DNA from: Membranipora membranacea
Lineage: Eukaryota > Bryozoa > Gymnolaemata > Cheilostomatida > Membraniporidae
Length of the DNA: 64,000 nucleotides
Assembly: GCA_914767715.1 (NCBI GenBank)
Contig: OU612068.1
Location: 14,260,001-14,324,000 of the forward strand
Reading direction: 5' to 3'
Below the pieces are notes generated by a model. That model searched no databases and was not told where the DNA came from. It saw only the letters and a program-made list of their open reading frames with translations. The stretch's first letter is position 1. Every line of letters begins with the position of its first letter. Shown one piece after another: positions 46,701 through 58,700 of this stretch. The position numbers and the translations under genes were made by a program.

Positions 46701-49700
46701 AAAGTAATGGCTAATAATATCTATTCTAGTGAAGATTTTAGCACATATACAGAATTATGTTGCAGAATTCAGGTGTGAAAAGGTAGGTAGGGGGAGGAGA
46801 GGTGAGGTAAACATGCTGGACATGATGTACCTGGTGGGAACATCATAGTTTGGTCCTGTCATGGTGTTCGTGAGCATCGCTTCAGAGGATGCCTTGCTAA
46901 GTCGGACGAACAGGATTTCCCATTAATGCTGTTGCAATAACATTTTCTTGTCACGAAAAACAAACTAGTTTGGTTACCATGAGACAAATCTTGGTTTTCC
47001 GAACCTTGAATCAAACTGGTCAGATATTTTGGAGGTAGAAGAACTTATTCTTGGGTCAATGATATATGGATACAACAACTTTGAACCAGTTAAAGGGATG
47101 TAAATAAACCCAAGTCTTGCAAGCATGCATAAGGAATTGCGATAGCCAAACTGTTTCTCTAGAACTCTCCTAAACCTCGCACTTCTATAAGACAATTTTA
47201 TACGCTGGCTTTTCATTTTTATTTCGTAGTATAAAAAAAAATCATGGGAGGTGGAGAGGAGTACCCAACTCTTGCACCTCCTGATTGGTCAGAACATTTG
47301 AACACTTTCACATCCTCTGTTGGTTCCTGTTTTAATTTTCTTCCTTCTAATTTAGAACAAACCCTGGCCTATTCAAAGAAAATATCCATCCATCTCACAC
47401 AGTGCAATGTCACACAACACCGCACAGATTTTAGTCGTATTTAAGTTTGCCTATTTGGCAACAAAACCCCATTTAATGTTTGTTTCATGCTTTCATGTCT
47501 ATAAAACATTGGATAAGAAGTCATGTTCCATTATGCCTAATACAATAGAGAAGATTTATCGTAGTAGCTACCCACGTATTTCTTTTCTGGATGAGAAATA
47601 ATCGTGTTATTTATTGTGTAGCTCTATTGTTTTTTCCCCATTCTTGTTGGATTTTAAACAAAGGAAAACCTGAGTCAAGTTCCGATTTTTTACGACATTA
47701 AAACCTTCATGTGGCTCTGACCGAACCACAGCCATGCGAGTAATGTGTAATTCCTCATTGTCATCCGTCTTAGCCAAACACCAGAATGCCTAGATCTTTC
47801 CCCGAAATCGTAGGTTTATTTGTTGGTGTAAACTATTAAATTTGATGCCAAACCTTTATGATTTCCCTGTTGTGAAACAATGAAAGTAAATATTTGTAGA
47901 GTTCATTCGCCTGATGTTTGAACACAAAACACAACTTTTTCCGATTTCCACCATTGTTGCGCAAGTTGAATAGTTTACAATATGAACTTCGCCATTGCAG
48001 AAGTAACTGTCAACCCGCAAATTCTTTGAAATGTGAACTGATACTATCAAATCTGGGTTCCATGTATAAGAATCTTCAACTTAACACAACATTTTGCATC
48101 AGATATAGATTAGATTGGCAATTTTCAGCTGAGGGAGCTGACGCAAAGTTCTGATAGCCTTTGTGGGAAATCCCATGAAGTTGAGACACTAGAATTGGAT
48201 ATTTAATACTGCGCCATGTTTTTCATGAGCAAGACTATTCTGCAAATATGATTTTGTTAGGGTCCCTGATTGAAAACCATTTCTTCCCCAGATCAATCTT
48301 ATAAAACAGCGAGACAAGGCTGGGATACTTAACCTGTCACTGGAACAAAAACAGAAGGTAACTCCAATCAAAACTGATACATCATTTATCGCTCCATAAT
48401 CACTGATCCCCATAATCAAACACCTCCTTTTGAAAAATGATGAAATTTATGAAATTTTACTAAATTATGTGGGAAAATGGAGGGTTTAAAGCTTGGATAA
48501 AACTTGCCGGAACCTATTTCTTTGCCTTGGCTAAGTTATCTAAAATTTCATAATTTTAGAAATTTTAGAATTTGTTTCCTTCAATTTTATATTTCTTTGG
48601 CACCTGCATGGCAAATTTTCATCCAGATGTTATTTAGTTTGCCAAAACAGTTTGTAATAAGGAAACACTTCTCTGGCCTGTGGTATAATGGCAAAATTTT
48701 AAGAGTATTAATAAAGTTCATTTTGATCCTGAAATAAAAAAAAAGCATTTTGTGTCCTTTTTCATAGTAGCAGTGAAGATAAATTATCAATTGATTGCCG
48801 ACAATCGATCAGAATGAAAGTGGTACTGCCCACCACTATAGTCCAGTCCGATGCACATGAGTCCGATGCACATGAGTCCGGTTCATAAAAAAGAAAAGGT
48901 TATTTGTAATCATAATGTCATCATACAGATTTTATTACTGCCTATTACTCCATAAATGTTTATTTTCCGTGTAACCAAGGATTTCAAGAAATCCTTGGTG
49001 TAACCATGTGTTCAGGCAGAAAGGTTGATTCAAGTTACCTCGGTCAGCCCCTTCTCAAAGACAAGGTAATATACAAAGACTAAGGCCAGAAAAATAAGTT
49101 GTGTAACTGTTGCTCCCTCAAGCAGGAGAAAGTCTTTGAATTTAAGGCGCTCTGATTGGCTGATGGATAGACACAATTATTATTCCTACCTAACATCAAA
49201 AGAGTTTAATTTGGGGAAGAAATTACTTTTTAAAATGTATATATATGCCCTGCCTCTCCTGGAATTACGGGCCTGATCATGATTTGTGAAACTTACATAT
49301 GACTGAGCAAGTTTATTTAAGGCACAAAGTCACCTGCTTATGCACAATGTAATCATATGGGTCTGACTAACATTATACAATTATATTTAGACCTTTCTCA
49401 TAACCATTTGCATGACTTGAGGATCTTGATTTTATCACAACAATAATCAAAATATAGGTCGTCCTTGAAGATCATTCGTTTATTAATTGTCAATAAATGT
49501 AAAAAAAACAGGAAAAAAGCATTAACACTGAAGCATTTATCTCAATTTTTTGCAACATTAGGTGCTTTCTGACGAGCCTGGAAAATTTGTAGAATTTATA
49601 ATACGCATGCAGTTACTGGTTTCAATTAGAAGTTTGGGAACAAATCCCGGATTAATGAATAATTATCAGCTTTTCAGTTTATTCACACACAGTTTTTTGG

Positions 49701-52700
49701 GCACACCCACAGCAATGTAGCCTACATTATATTTGTAGGGCGGATGACAATGCCACAATGGTATCCCAATGAGGAAATGGTGGCCGAAAATTTAGAGATA
49801 ACATAGTGTTTTGCTAATAAAACACTTTGGCTTAACCAGATTAAAAGTGATGTATTTGTTTTTAGGGATAATCAATGTGTAAACTCTACGCTGTTTAGAA
49901 ATTAAAATTTTCTAAATGCTTGGGCGAGGTAAACCCCTTTATGTTGACATTGATTGTGACATCGAAGAATTAAGAAAAAAATTGTTATGACTAATGCATG
50001 AACATTCTGTGTGGGAGTTAATTTAATCTATAATTAAATGCTTTTTAAATAATAAAACACATGAAAATCACATATGACAATAGTTCTTGTTCTAGTTCTT
50101 GGAAGAGCTGTTTTTGCAATATTTTGCCTGTCATAAGAAAGGTGCTGGTAACCATGAATTGCTGAAATGGTTAAAGCCTTTTTATAGTTAAACCATTGTC
50201 CTCCCGTCAAATTATGGGGAAGTTGTGGTGTAGAGAATGACTATTGCCTATCACTCAGAATATTGTGGTAGCTGGGTACAGATGTCTGAAATCCTTCAAA
50301 ATATATCGGCGCGTGTTTGAAAATGTATCTCCAACCCTTACGTTGTGTTATTGGTCATCAAAGGTTGTTATAACTGGCAGATATTAATTGGTGAATTTAT
50401 TTGTCATTATATTTATTATATATATGAATATATATAATTTGCTTCTATGTAGTTTAGTTAGCTCCCCGGAAATTTTTGAAAATGAAAGCTACTAAACTGT
50501 TCATTTTTATGGTGCCTTTTTATGGGTGTTCTATAAGTGCAGCAATTATCTTTTTTTACTTTCTTATAATACTAAAGATGGTGAGGAAAAATATGGGTGC
50601 TCTTCACAAATATATAATCAAATGTGACGATCAACGCCACTGTGATAATGTTGTTTTGCCTGACAGGGCACTTGTAATGTATTAAATGTTAATAATCTTA
50701 ATATTTTATTTTCTAGGCATTATATGTACTACAAAGCATTGTGTGCCTTTATGCATAATGGGAACGTGATATTACATTATATGATATACATAACTTTCTT
50801 TCCGGCGGGCCTTTGAGTACTTGGGGTACCTACCTGTACTCAGATAATACAATCTTATTGTTTTATCCCCCATTGAAGACAAGACTGCATGATACACATT
50901 TTGTGGTGTTCTGCTAATGTGATAAGTTTATCAAAATCACGGTAGCTACAAGCATTTTAAAGGCACGTGTATGTACTGCCTTATATATTGAGCCTTTTAA
51001 AACCAACTACAGTGTAAGCTGGTTAATTCAGAACTCCTGTTGATTCAGAAGAGGAAAATTTGTCCCTTCAGCCAGATCTCAATGCCTTCCGATGTCACTT
51101 AATTCAGACTGTGCTAAAATGGGACAAATTTTTGTGGTCCCCACTTTCCTGAACTGCACTGTATATCTCTCCAAACAAAGGTTCCCAGTTGTTATATACT
51201 GAGCCTAGTCTAGTGTCTACTACAATCAAGTATTTATAATCTTTGCTACGATTATATCTTCTCTGAACATAGGTCCCCAGTTGTTATAGCTATAGGATTA
51301 ATGACTATCTAAAAATGCTCATTCATGAGTCTGTCACAAGTGGATTGGCACTGAATCTGGTGGCGTCTAATCGCTTCAATCATCAATAAAGAGGCAACGA
51401 TGCGTCAATGGTCACTAAAACCTGTCCAAGAGTTTGATGGGAATGCTAATATTATATTTTTAGACAAAGAATTGGAAACTGGTTCAATTAATCATCGTTT
51501 AAGTAGATACAGTGCCATGTATCTCTTTCACTGGTGGCTTGTTACCAATTGTATACACAGCATTCATGTCACTATTACCTGTCATAATTCTGCACAGCTC
51601 ATAGCTGTTGACGCAAGTGCACAAACAGTTAGCCAGGTGCCAAATTTGATAGAACAAATCTGCTGGTGGGTTGTGCCGGTTTTCAGAAAACAGAACAGCT
51701 AAAGTATGTGATGCCCACTGGCCTTCATGTATATGTATATGAATATGAATATGTATATGAATATGTATAATAATGTATTTGTATAAGTATTTGTATATGT
51801 CTATGTATATATGTTTTTGTATGTATACATATATATTTATCACTTTTTATGACTGTATGCTTATGTTCATTCATTTTAGGCATGTATTCCTATACCCCAG
51901 CTGCGTGGTTTGAGTATGTTTACCCTAAGCTGACACCTTCACAGAAACCTTTGGAGTGCATACAGAAAGCTGGAGAGATATTCTATGTGGTAAGTGCATT
52001 GTCACTGTAGGGTGCTATAATAAAATTCAGTCATCAATATCAATCAATATCTGAATTTTATTAATAGCACCCAATATTGAGATTTACAGAAAGTGACCTT
52101 GACCTGGAATAGCCATGGTGACATGTAATGAATTAAAGTTTAATTTAAATCAAACACTCAATATCTATATTTTATTATAGTTTATCATTACTATGTCAAT
52201 GGTTGTCAGTTAAATATCGGCTGAGGGATGGTATATGTCATGGTAAAAGCAAGGAGTAACAGTAGCTCCTCGGTAAATAAAAGTATCATAATGTCACAAG
52301 AGAGGACAACTACAAGTGTTATGTTGAAATTTTAAATGAACAGGGGTGCTATCATAAAAGGCTACTTCCGTTAGTGGTCATGCAGTCAGTATAGGTTCTA
52401 CATTGAGAGAACAGTCTCAGAAAAAAATGGTTTTCATACTACACATCTTTATATTCTATTCAAGTTGAGAAACAGCTAGCTAATAAGTAATATTACATTA
52501 GTTTAGCTTGGTCGACTCTAAGACTGTCAGATATTTCAAATTTTGAAAACCTTGAACATGAAGGTTTGACGCCAGTTTTAATTCTCACATTTAGGTTGTC
52601 GTGGAAATCATAAGATTGATTTGTACCAATAAAGGTTAAGACCTCATAATATTTAAGGCCCACACACACACCAGTGTCACATTGGAAGAAAACTCTAAAA

Positions 52701-55700
52701 ATGACCTATGATTGTGACATCATTACCTCGTGACAACACCACCACCTGACCACATGGATAATTGTTTGTGCTCCAAAAATCATATATTTGACGGTTTTCA
52801 TACTTTGATGGCCTTGGGGCCTGTGTCCGAAAATGTAACGTTGGCATGTTTTACGAATATCCCATAAAATATTATGGATTAATGTTCCAAATAATTGGCT
52901 TGGGTCGGTGTTGCCAAGATCGATTGATGCCCTGTGAGATAGTAGCAGAACAATATGATGATTTGTATGAGAGCATCCATGACAAAGCACGCTAACCGCT
53001 AACCGTACACAGTGTATTGTGTTTTGTGAAGCAAGTGACGCAGAATTTCCTGACGCTGAGTCAGCTCTTCTGTTTTTCTCTGATGGTTCAAAGCGAAATT
53101 CTCACATGTCATTGAGGATGTCTGGACAATGGAAGACGGGATGTAAACAATCAGGTTATGGGTCATTCGAACAAAATCTAGACAATTGACATTTCGAAGG
53201 AAGTTAAGATGCGACTAGGAGGTGGTTGTTGTAATATTTTTGACTCATCATAGATAACAGAAAGGGTGTTACTATCGCCATAAGAATTCTCAGGAATGAT
53301 CAGGGTCTGTGATATGATTTTATTAGATTGTAACATGGATACGATGAACAACATTATCATGTTGATAAAATGATAAAGGAAAGCAAGACATTGTTGAGAA
53401 ATGAAATGCAAAGTATAGCACAGTATGATAGACAACTCATAGATATCAACTTGTATAGAGCAACCTCTCCGGTGATGTTTAGCAGAAAGCTAAGAAATAG
53501 AAATAAAAGAATTATCTACTTTGTACAACTTAATCGAAAAAGTGCATTGTAGCTGCATTGGGATTGCTGTTTCATATGGTATTGCGGTCAAAAAGGTATT
53601 TGTAACATCCATGTATTTCAAGGAGTTTTGAAAATAGTAGAAGCCTTTCCCGCTGTGACCCTTGTGTTAAAGTCATGCGACTACATGTTTCCCTCTGAGA
53701 ATGGGTGGTGAGAAAGTGCTCTGTAGGTTGGGCGTCTGCACCTCTAAACATAAAAAGCCAGATGTGACGTAAGAATACAAAGATTTACTAACATCTAGCT
53801 GGAAAATTGAATGTCACGATGAGTAGGACCAGCTTCCAACCTGGTACATAATTCAGGGCTGTAGTCTAGGGACGATAGTAGGGGAGACAGAAATCCTTGA
53901 GGGGGTGAAGTAACACCAATTGGGTATTGCAAACTCCTCCTGAGCCACTCTATACAGCATTCTAGAGGAGGCAGAGCGTCCCTGCTTCCCCCAGAACTAC
54001 GAGCCTGTCATTTTAACCTATCAATGTGGATATAAATTTATTGATGCTATCAATAACAGTTTGATTACGTCATAGCGTTAAAAATAGAAACTTTCGGACA
54101 AATAATCATGGTAATAAAATATATATCTAAATTTTGTTAAGTCATTATATATAATGGATTCAGTATCCATTGCAAGACTAGACAGTTTCTAAGGAGTTTT
54201 CTGTTTTCTTGAGATCGAAACTGATACAGCAAAAATTGCTTGTTGATGGGTTGTACCGTAAAACCTCACCTATAAGTCACCGGACTTATAAGTGAATCAC
54301 CCCCCTCAGAAAAAATAAAAATGCTCCAGTTATAAGACACCCCACAGCTATAAGACACCCCACAGCTATAAGACACCGTGTCTTATAAGTGAATCATATC
54401 AGTAGTTGATGTTTGGAAGCTCTCCACCTTTGAATCAAGCGTCTATTAATGTTCAGTTCCCTTGCAGTCTTGTCAAGGTTGTTATTCTTTTCAACTGTTC
54501 TCAATACTTCCAGTTTCTGCTGCATGGTGTATGAGGTTCTTGTCATGTTTTATTTATTTTGAAAGACTGTGAGAGTGATATGATATGCTGATTGTTGAAA
54601 AATTTGAATTTTGTGGCACACATTCACTCACTACAAATGAGTAGTCTTGGGGAAAAAGCTGCCCTCAGTGGGTTTTAAACTCACAACTTCATGATTACAA
54701 GTCACACACTTTACCACTGAGCTATTCAGCTTCAGTGATTGTAATAGGTTTTAGTCCAAGCTAAATATAATAATGCTTCAAATGATAGTCGCGTCTATAT
54801 GCTACTCTCTTACAGCCGCCCTTCACTTATAAATCGCCGATCTATAGGTGCGGGATTACGGTAGTGACCTAGCACATCATTGCATCATACAACAAGAGGA
54901 CAACTCCGATGTATTATCTAATAAAGCTGCGGATGCATGATTCAGTGATCATCCGGTTGATTGTTTAGTTATCATAAGATCTAAATAGCAGGATGACAAT
55001 GCCTAGGTAATGGTGCGTAGTTACCTGAAACACAGGACCTGCCCAAAATTTACCGATACAGAAGCTTGTGTAACATTGTGTCAGTTCACACTCACCACAC
55101 GGTGTATCGTAATCACACTGACCACTCAATTAAGTGGTTGTCATATTTCTTCGTATGCCCACTGTCAACCAGTTGTGATGTATCACATTCTCAGTATGAG
55201 GACTTAGGGCACTCCGCATTCCTCTCTAGGGACAGCCCAATCTTCTGTTTCTTACTAAACAACAAGATGTGATGCATAGCTCTCCATTTCTATCGCATCC
55301 ACTTTTAAAACTTTTGCTGAGCTTACCTAATGGCCGTAATATAACCCATGTGGATTTGCGGTATCATATATGACACATGTTTTGAGAGAGAACTCTCCCG
55401 GGTTTAGTGTTTTAATACGCCATTTATAGACTGTTTTTTCCTGCGGATCCTTAAATAGCACACTCAGATGTTTTTCCTTTTTGATTTTAATACAATACAA
55501 TTTAATACAATTGAGACATCATTACTGGTATAAATAAGCTTATAGAAGAGCAATCACCACTCAGTTAATGACATCAAGTTGGTTAAAAACTCTCTTGTTC
55601 ATCTGCTATCTAGGGATCTGAGTTGATCTTCGATAGGGGGAAATGAAAGGATGGGATTAAACACAAATAATATCATTTCAAATCGTTAAAACATATTCTT

Positions 55701-58700
55701 CCTCATTGACAAGTTGTGAATGGTGATCAAAATTACAACTTTCTTTCTGCTCTTTGGTGTCCGGAAACATAAAGATACTTATCAGCGTGGTTGGCACCAT
55801 CTTGGGGCCATCTGTTCATTAAATCAGATTCTCAGCTTTTCTATCAATTTGCTGCAGAAATCGTGACTACTGGTTTTATCAATGAGGCTATAAAGGAACC
55901 TGTTAATGTCAATGTCTGTGAAAAGTTTTATGATTATCTCGACAAATAAATAGATTATTGTGATATATCACGGAAAGCCTCTTTTTTTGCTTTTCAGCAT
56001 TGCAATTAATCATATTCTTTCAGAATTTAAAAGATTCCAGGCAATATAATATGCAAAAAAATTGCAAACATGGCTCAATGACATTGATCTGTTGTGTTAC
56101 GCAATGGTCCCACCTGGAAAATGGGTCCAAACAACATTAACATCGGATATGAGCAAAAATTATGACTTTCTGGAATGTTTGACCATCTGGAAACTTGGCT
56201 GGTCGCTCCTTCCCATGAAAAGCTCTGTGGATGTGTTGCACCGACTGCCAAGCCAAGCCAGCACGGTTTCAGCAAAACCATGCACTGATTGCATGTTTAA
56301 TTTGAATCTTTGCTCCTTTCTGGTCTTCAAAAGGGGTAAATTTCACCCCAAATGGTCCGCTGTGGAGTCACATAGTTCCATCAATCAGTAACGATATGGG
56401 AATGTGATCAAGAGCAGTCCTTCTGTGGCAAGTCAGTCATGATTGCCAACTTCCCGAATTGAAATTTGGTAACACGCGGTCATTGTAATTAATGTGTTTG
56501 ACCATTGACTCATTTGTAAACCATAATGTGTGTTTGACTGGTGTTTTGAGGCCTGGAAAGCAGTCATAAAGGGAAGAATAAACCTAAAACATACCATCTG
56601 TTTCATCTTGTTGTTGATGGGATTTCGCAGTTTTTTATATCACAATGAATTACTACACGATTGTGTCATGAAAATTTATTTACATGGATCACAACAGTGG
56701 TAGGGGTCTAGATTGGTGGCCAACTTACTGGAAAACTTCAACTGCTGAGTACACTCAAACACCCCAGTAATTCCAGGTCATTGGAACCTCAACTACCAAA
56801 AAAGCCCAAAGGCGCTTGCCAAGAACAACTGTGAGATCACACCTAGGCTCTGCCAAACCTCACAGTAAGTTAGGATGAGAAAAGGTAGAGAGTTCAGCAA
56901 AAGGGTGGTCGGGAGGCTTAAATACTTAGCTCAGCTTAGCTCAACATGCACTGATCCCGATAAAAGCGCAAAAAACTACAACTATAAATGATCACACACC
57001 TCACGATATTGTTTACTATCGGTGGGCTAAAGCCGTGTCTAGTTCACAAGATTAACTCTCGAAATTACAGATAATCCAATCAAGGAGCACTTCCAACCGC
57101 GCTGTGATGTCACTGGTAGAAATACATTTTTTGCGCACTTTGTGCTCATTTTTTGCGTACTTAAGACGCAGCGCAAAAGGGTAGCAATAAAAGATGCAAC
57201 CAGTAAATGCTATTGGTCAAGACAAACTATCATAAAAAAGGATATAAAAACTATAAAAAAAAACTAGGAGTAGTTGATCCCAGTGATGTCACTTCTTAAC
57301 GAGAATAAAAACTGTAAGTGGGTGTTCATCCCGGATGATGAGGTCTGAGCGCGCTGTGTTTGTTTTTATCCCACCGGGATGAACTCTGCAGGTATATACA
57401 GGAGTGGTGATATCGTTTACAAAATAGCATCACAACATGCGGATATTTGGTCGTAATAATGTAAAATTCCTACTTCAAAGAAGGAAAATTAAGTTCAGTG
57501 CAGATCTGAAGATTTCACATCATCTTGCTGATCATATCCTGGATCTTTAATGGGCTACTTCTCTGAGTACATGGTTCTCACAGCCCCTTGCCAATTTCAT
57601 TCATGCTCGCGTAATTTCTTATGTCAAAAATGTCCGATACATCTCATGAATTCCTAAAAGACTCTGACCATATGATCATATGCAGGGTCATAGCATGAGT
57701 GAGTCACCAGGTTGAGCAATGAAACATTCCCTGAGAACTACATTCATGAATGACTGTGAGATTGCCAGACATAGACCAATCAGTTTGGAATTCCTTGACT
57801 TGTGCCTGGAATTGTATTACTTATTACTTTCTAATTCATCATATATTATAATAAGGTCTTATCAGTTATTATATCTACAATAGATCTTTCGTTTTGAATC
57901 TTATCGCAATCAAAGTGACATTAAAAAGTAAAATTTTTATTACAACTCATCCTGAAAGTATTTAATCTTGACAGTGATTCAGTCATGTTTTGGTATTGAT
58001 TCATTGTCTGTCCATGTGGTGAACACACACGGTAGCCCGCACCAACCGTCGGTGATTGTCTACTTGATCAGGAAGCATACGTCTCAGACTGACCAAGGCT
58101 GAAGCAAAGTGGCTACATATATATCAAATTAATTGTTACTTATTGTCAACCGACTGCTGATAACATCTTAATTGCCATATTGCACCAGTGAGGGCATTGT
58201 AAGTTTATAGTAGATGGGTAAAATTTAAATTCTCTTTTTAGCCAGTTTAAATGACATTTAATCTTATGCACTTGTCATTGTAACTAAAATAACAACTGAT
58301 ACTTTGGCAGTGGGATAATTTCTCACATTTTATATATTATGCAGGTCACGTAAAGTTGAATTTGTTATGTGGTTGCACAACTCCAAAAAAAAAGAGATTT
58401 TACAATTCTAGAGCTTGACTATTCCGACATAGAATTAACGATAACAACAGTGTCTTAGTCTTGTGCCTCCATCCTGTAAAAGCGGGAAATGGGACTAATT
58501 TTGATAACAATGGATTTTACGCATGGTGGTTGTATTCAGAATGATTTAATGTAGTAGTATTTAATGATTTTATCATTAGTGAAAGAATGCAAAGCCGGAT
58601 AAGACCCTAGATTGGGATTTTTCAGCCTGCTAATGTTTTGATATGATCAAAAGATTGGCTATTTAGTGGTGTCCTTCAATCAGATTTATTGTTCTTATAA

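Larger units (their letters stand above)
45443..51879. other. JMJD8 intron 3
   Basis: Contains a 26-bp palindrome (48974-48999), a 15-bp tandem repeat (48846-48880), a TA-flanked MITE (51010-51161) and an AT microsatellite (51728-51840). Confidence 0.65.
54256..54861 (-). mobile_element. Non-autonomous pogo/Tigger-like DNA transposon
   Basis: 606 bp flanked by TA on both sides. The left end begins CCGTAAAACCTCACCTATAA and the inverted right end CCGTAATCCCGCACCTATAG, and the similarity continues to TTATAAGTGAA. On the minus strand it retains a 50-codon ORF with a CENP-B-type helix-turn-helix (54394-54546), the DNA-binding domain of pogo-family transposases. The catalytic DDE part is absent, so the element is dead or dependent on a partner in trans. 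It also contains a tRNA-like stretch at 54659-54730. Confidence 0.85.

Noticed and set aside
48846-48880. Short direct repeats considered as a CRISPR-like array
   Set aside because: Units are adjacent without spacers and the genome is eukaryotic; it is a simple tandem repeat.
51400-51702. 100-codon plus-strand ORF in JMJD8 intron 3
   Set aside because: No recognisable domain, no good splice context and no family features; length is within chance for this much sequence.
51499-51843. 114-codon minus-strand ORF rich in Tyr, Ile and His
   Set aside because: Its N-terminal half is translated microsatellite (TATATG units).
56062-56391. 109-codon plus-strand ORF in JMJD8 intron 4
   Set aside because: No motif or domain seen and an overlapping minus-strand ORF of similar length; treated as chance.
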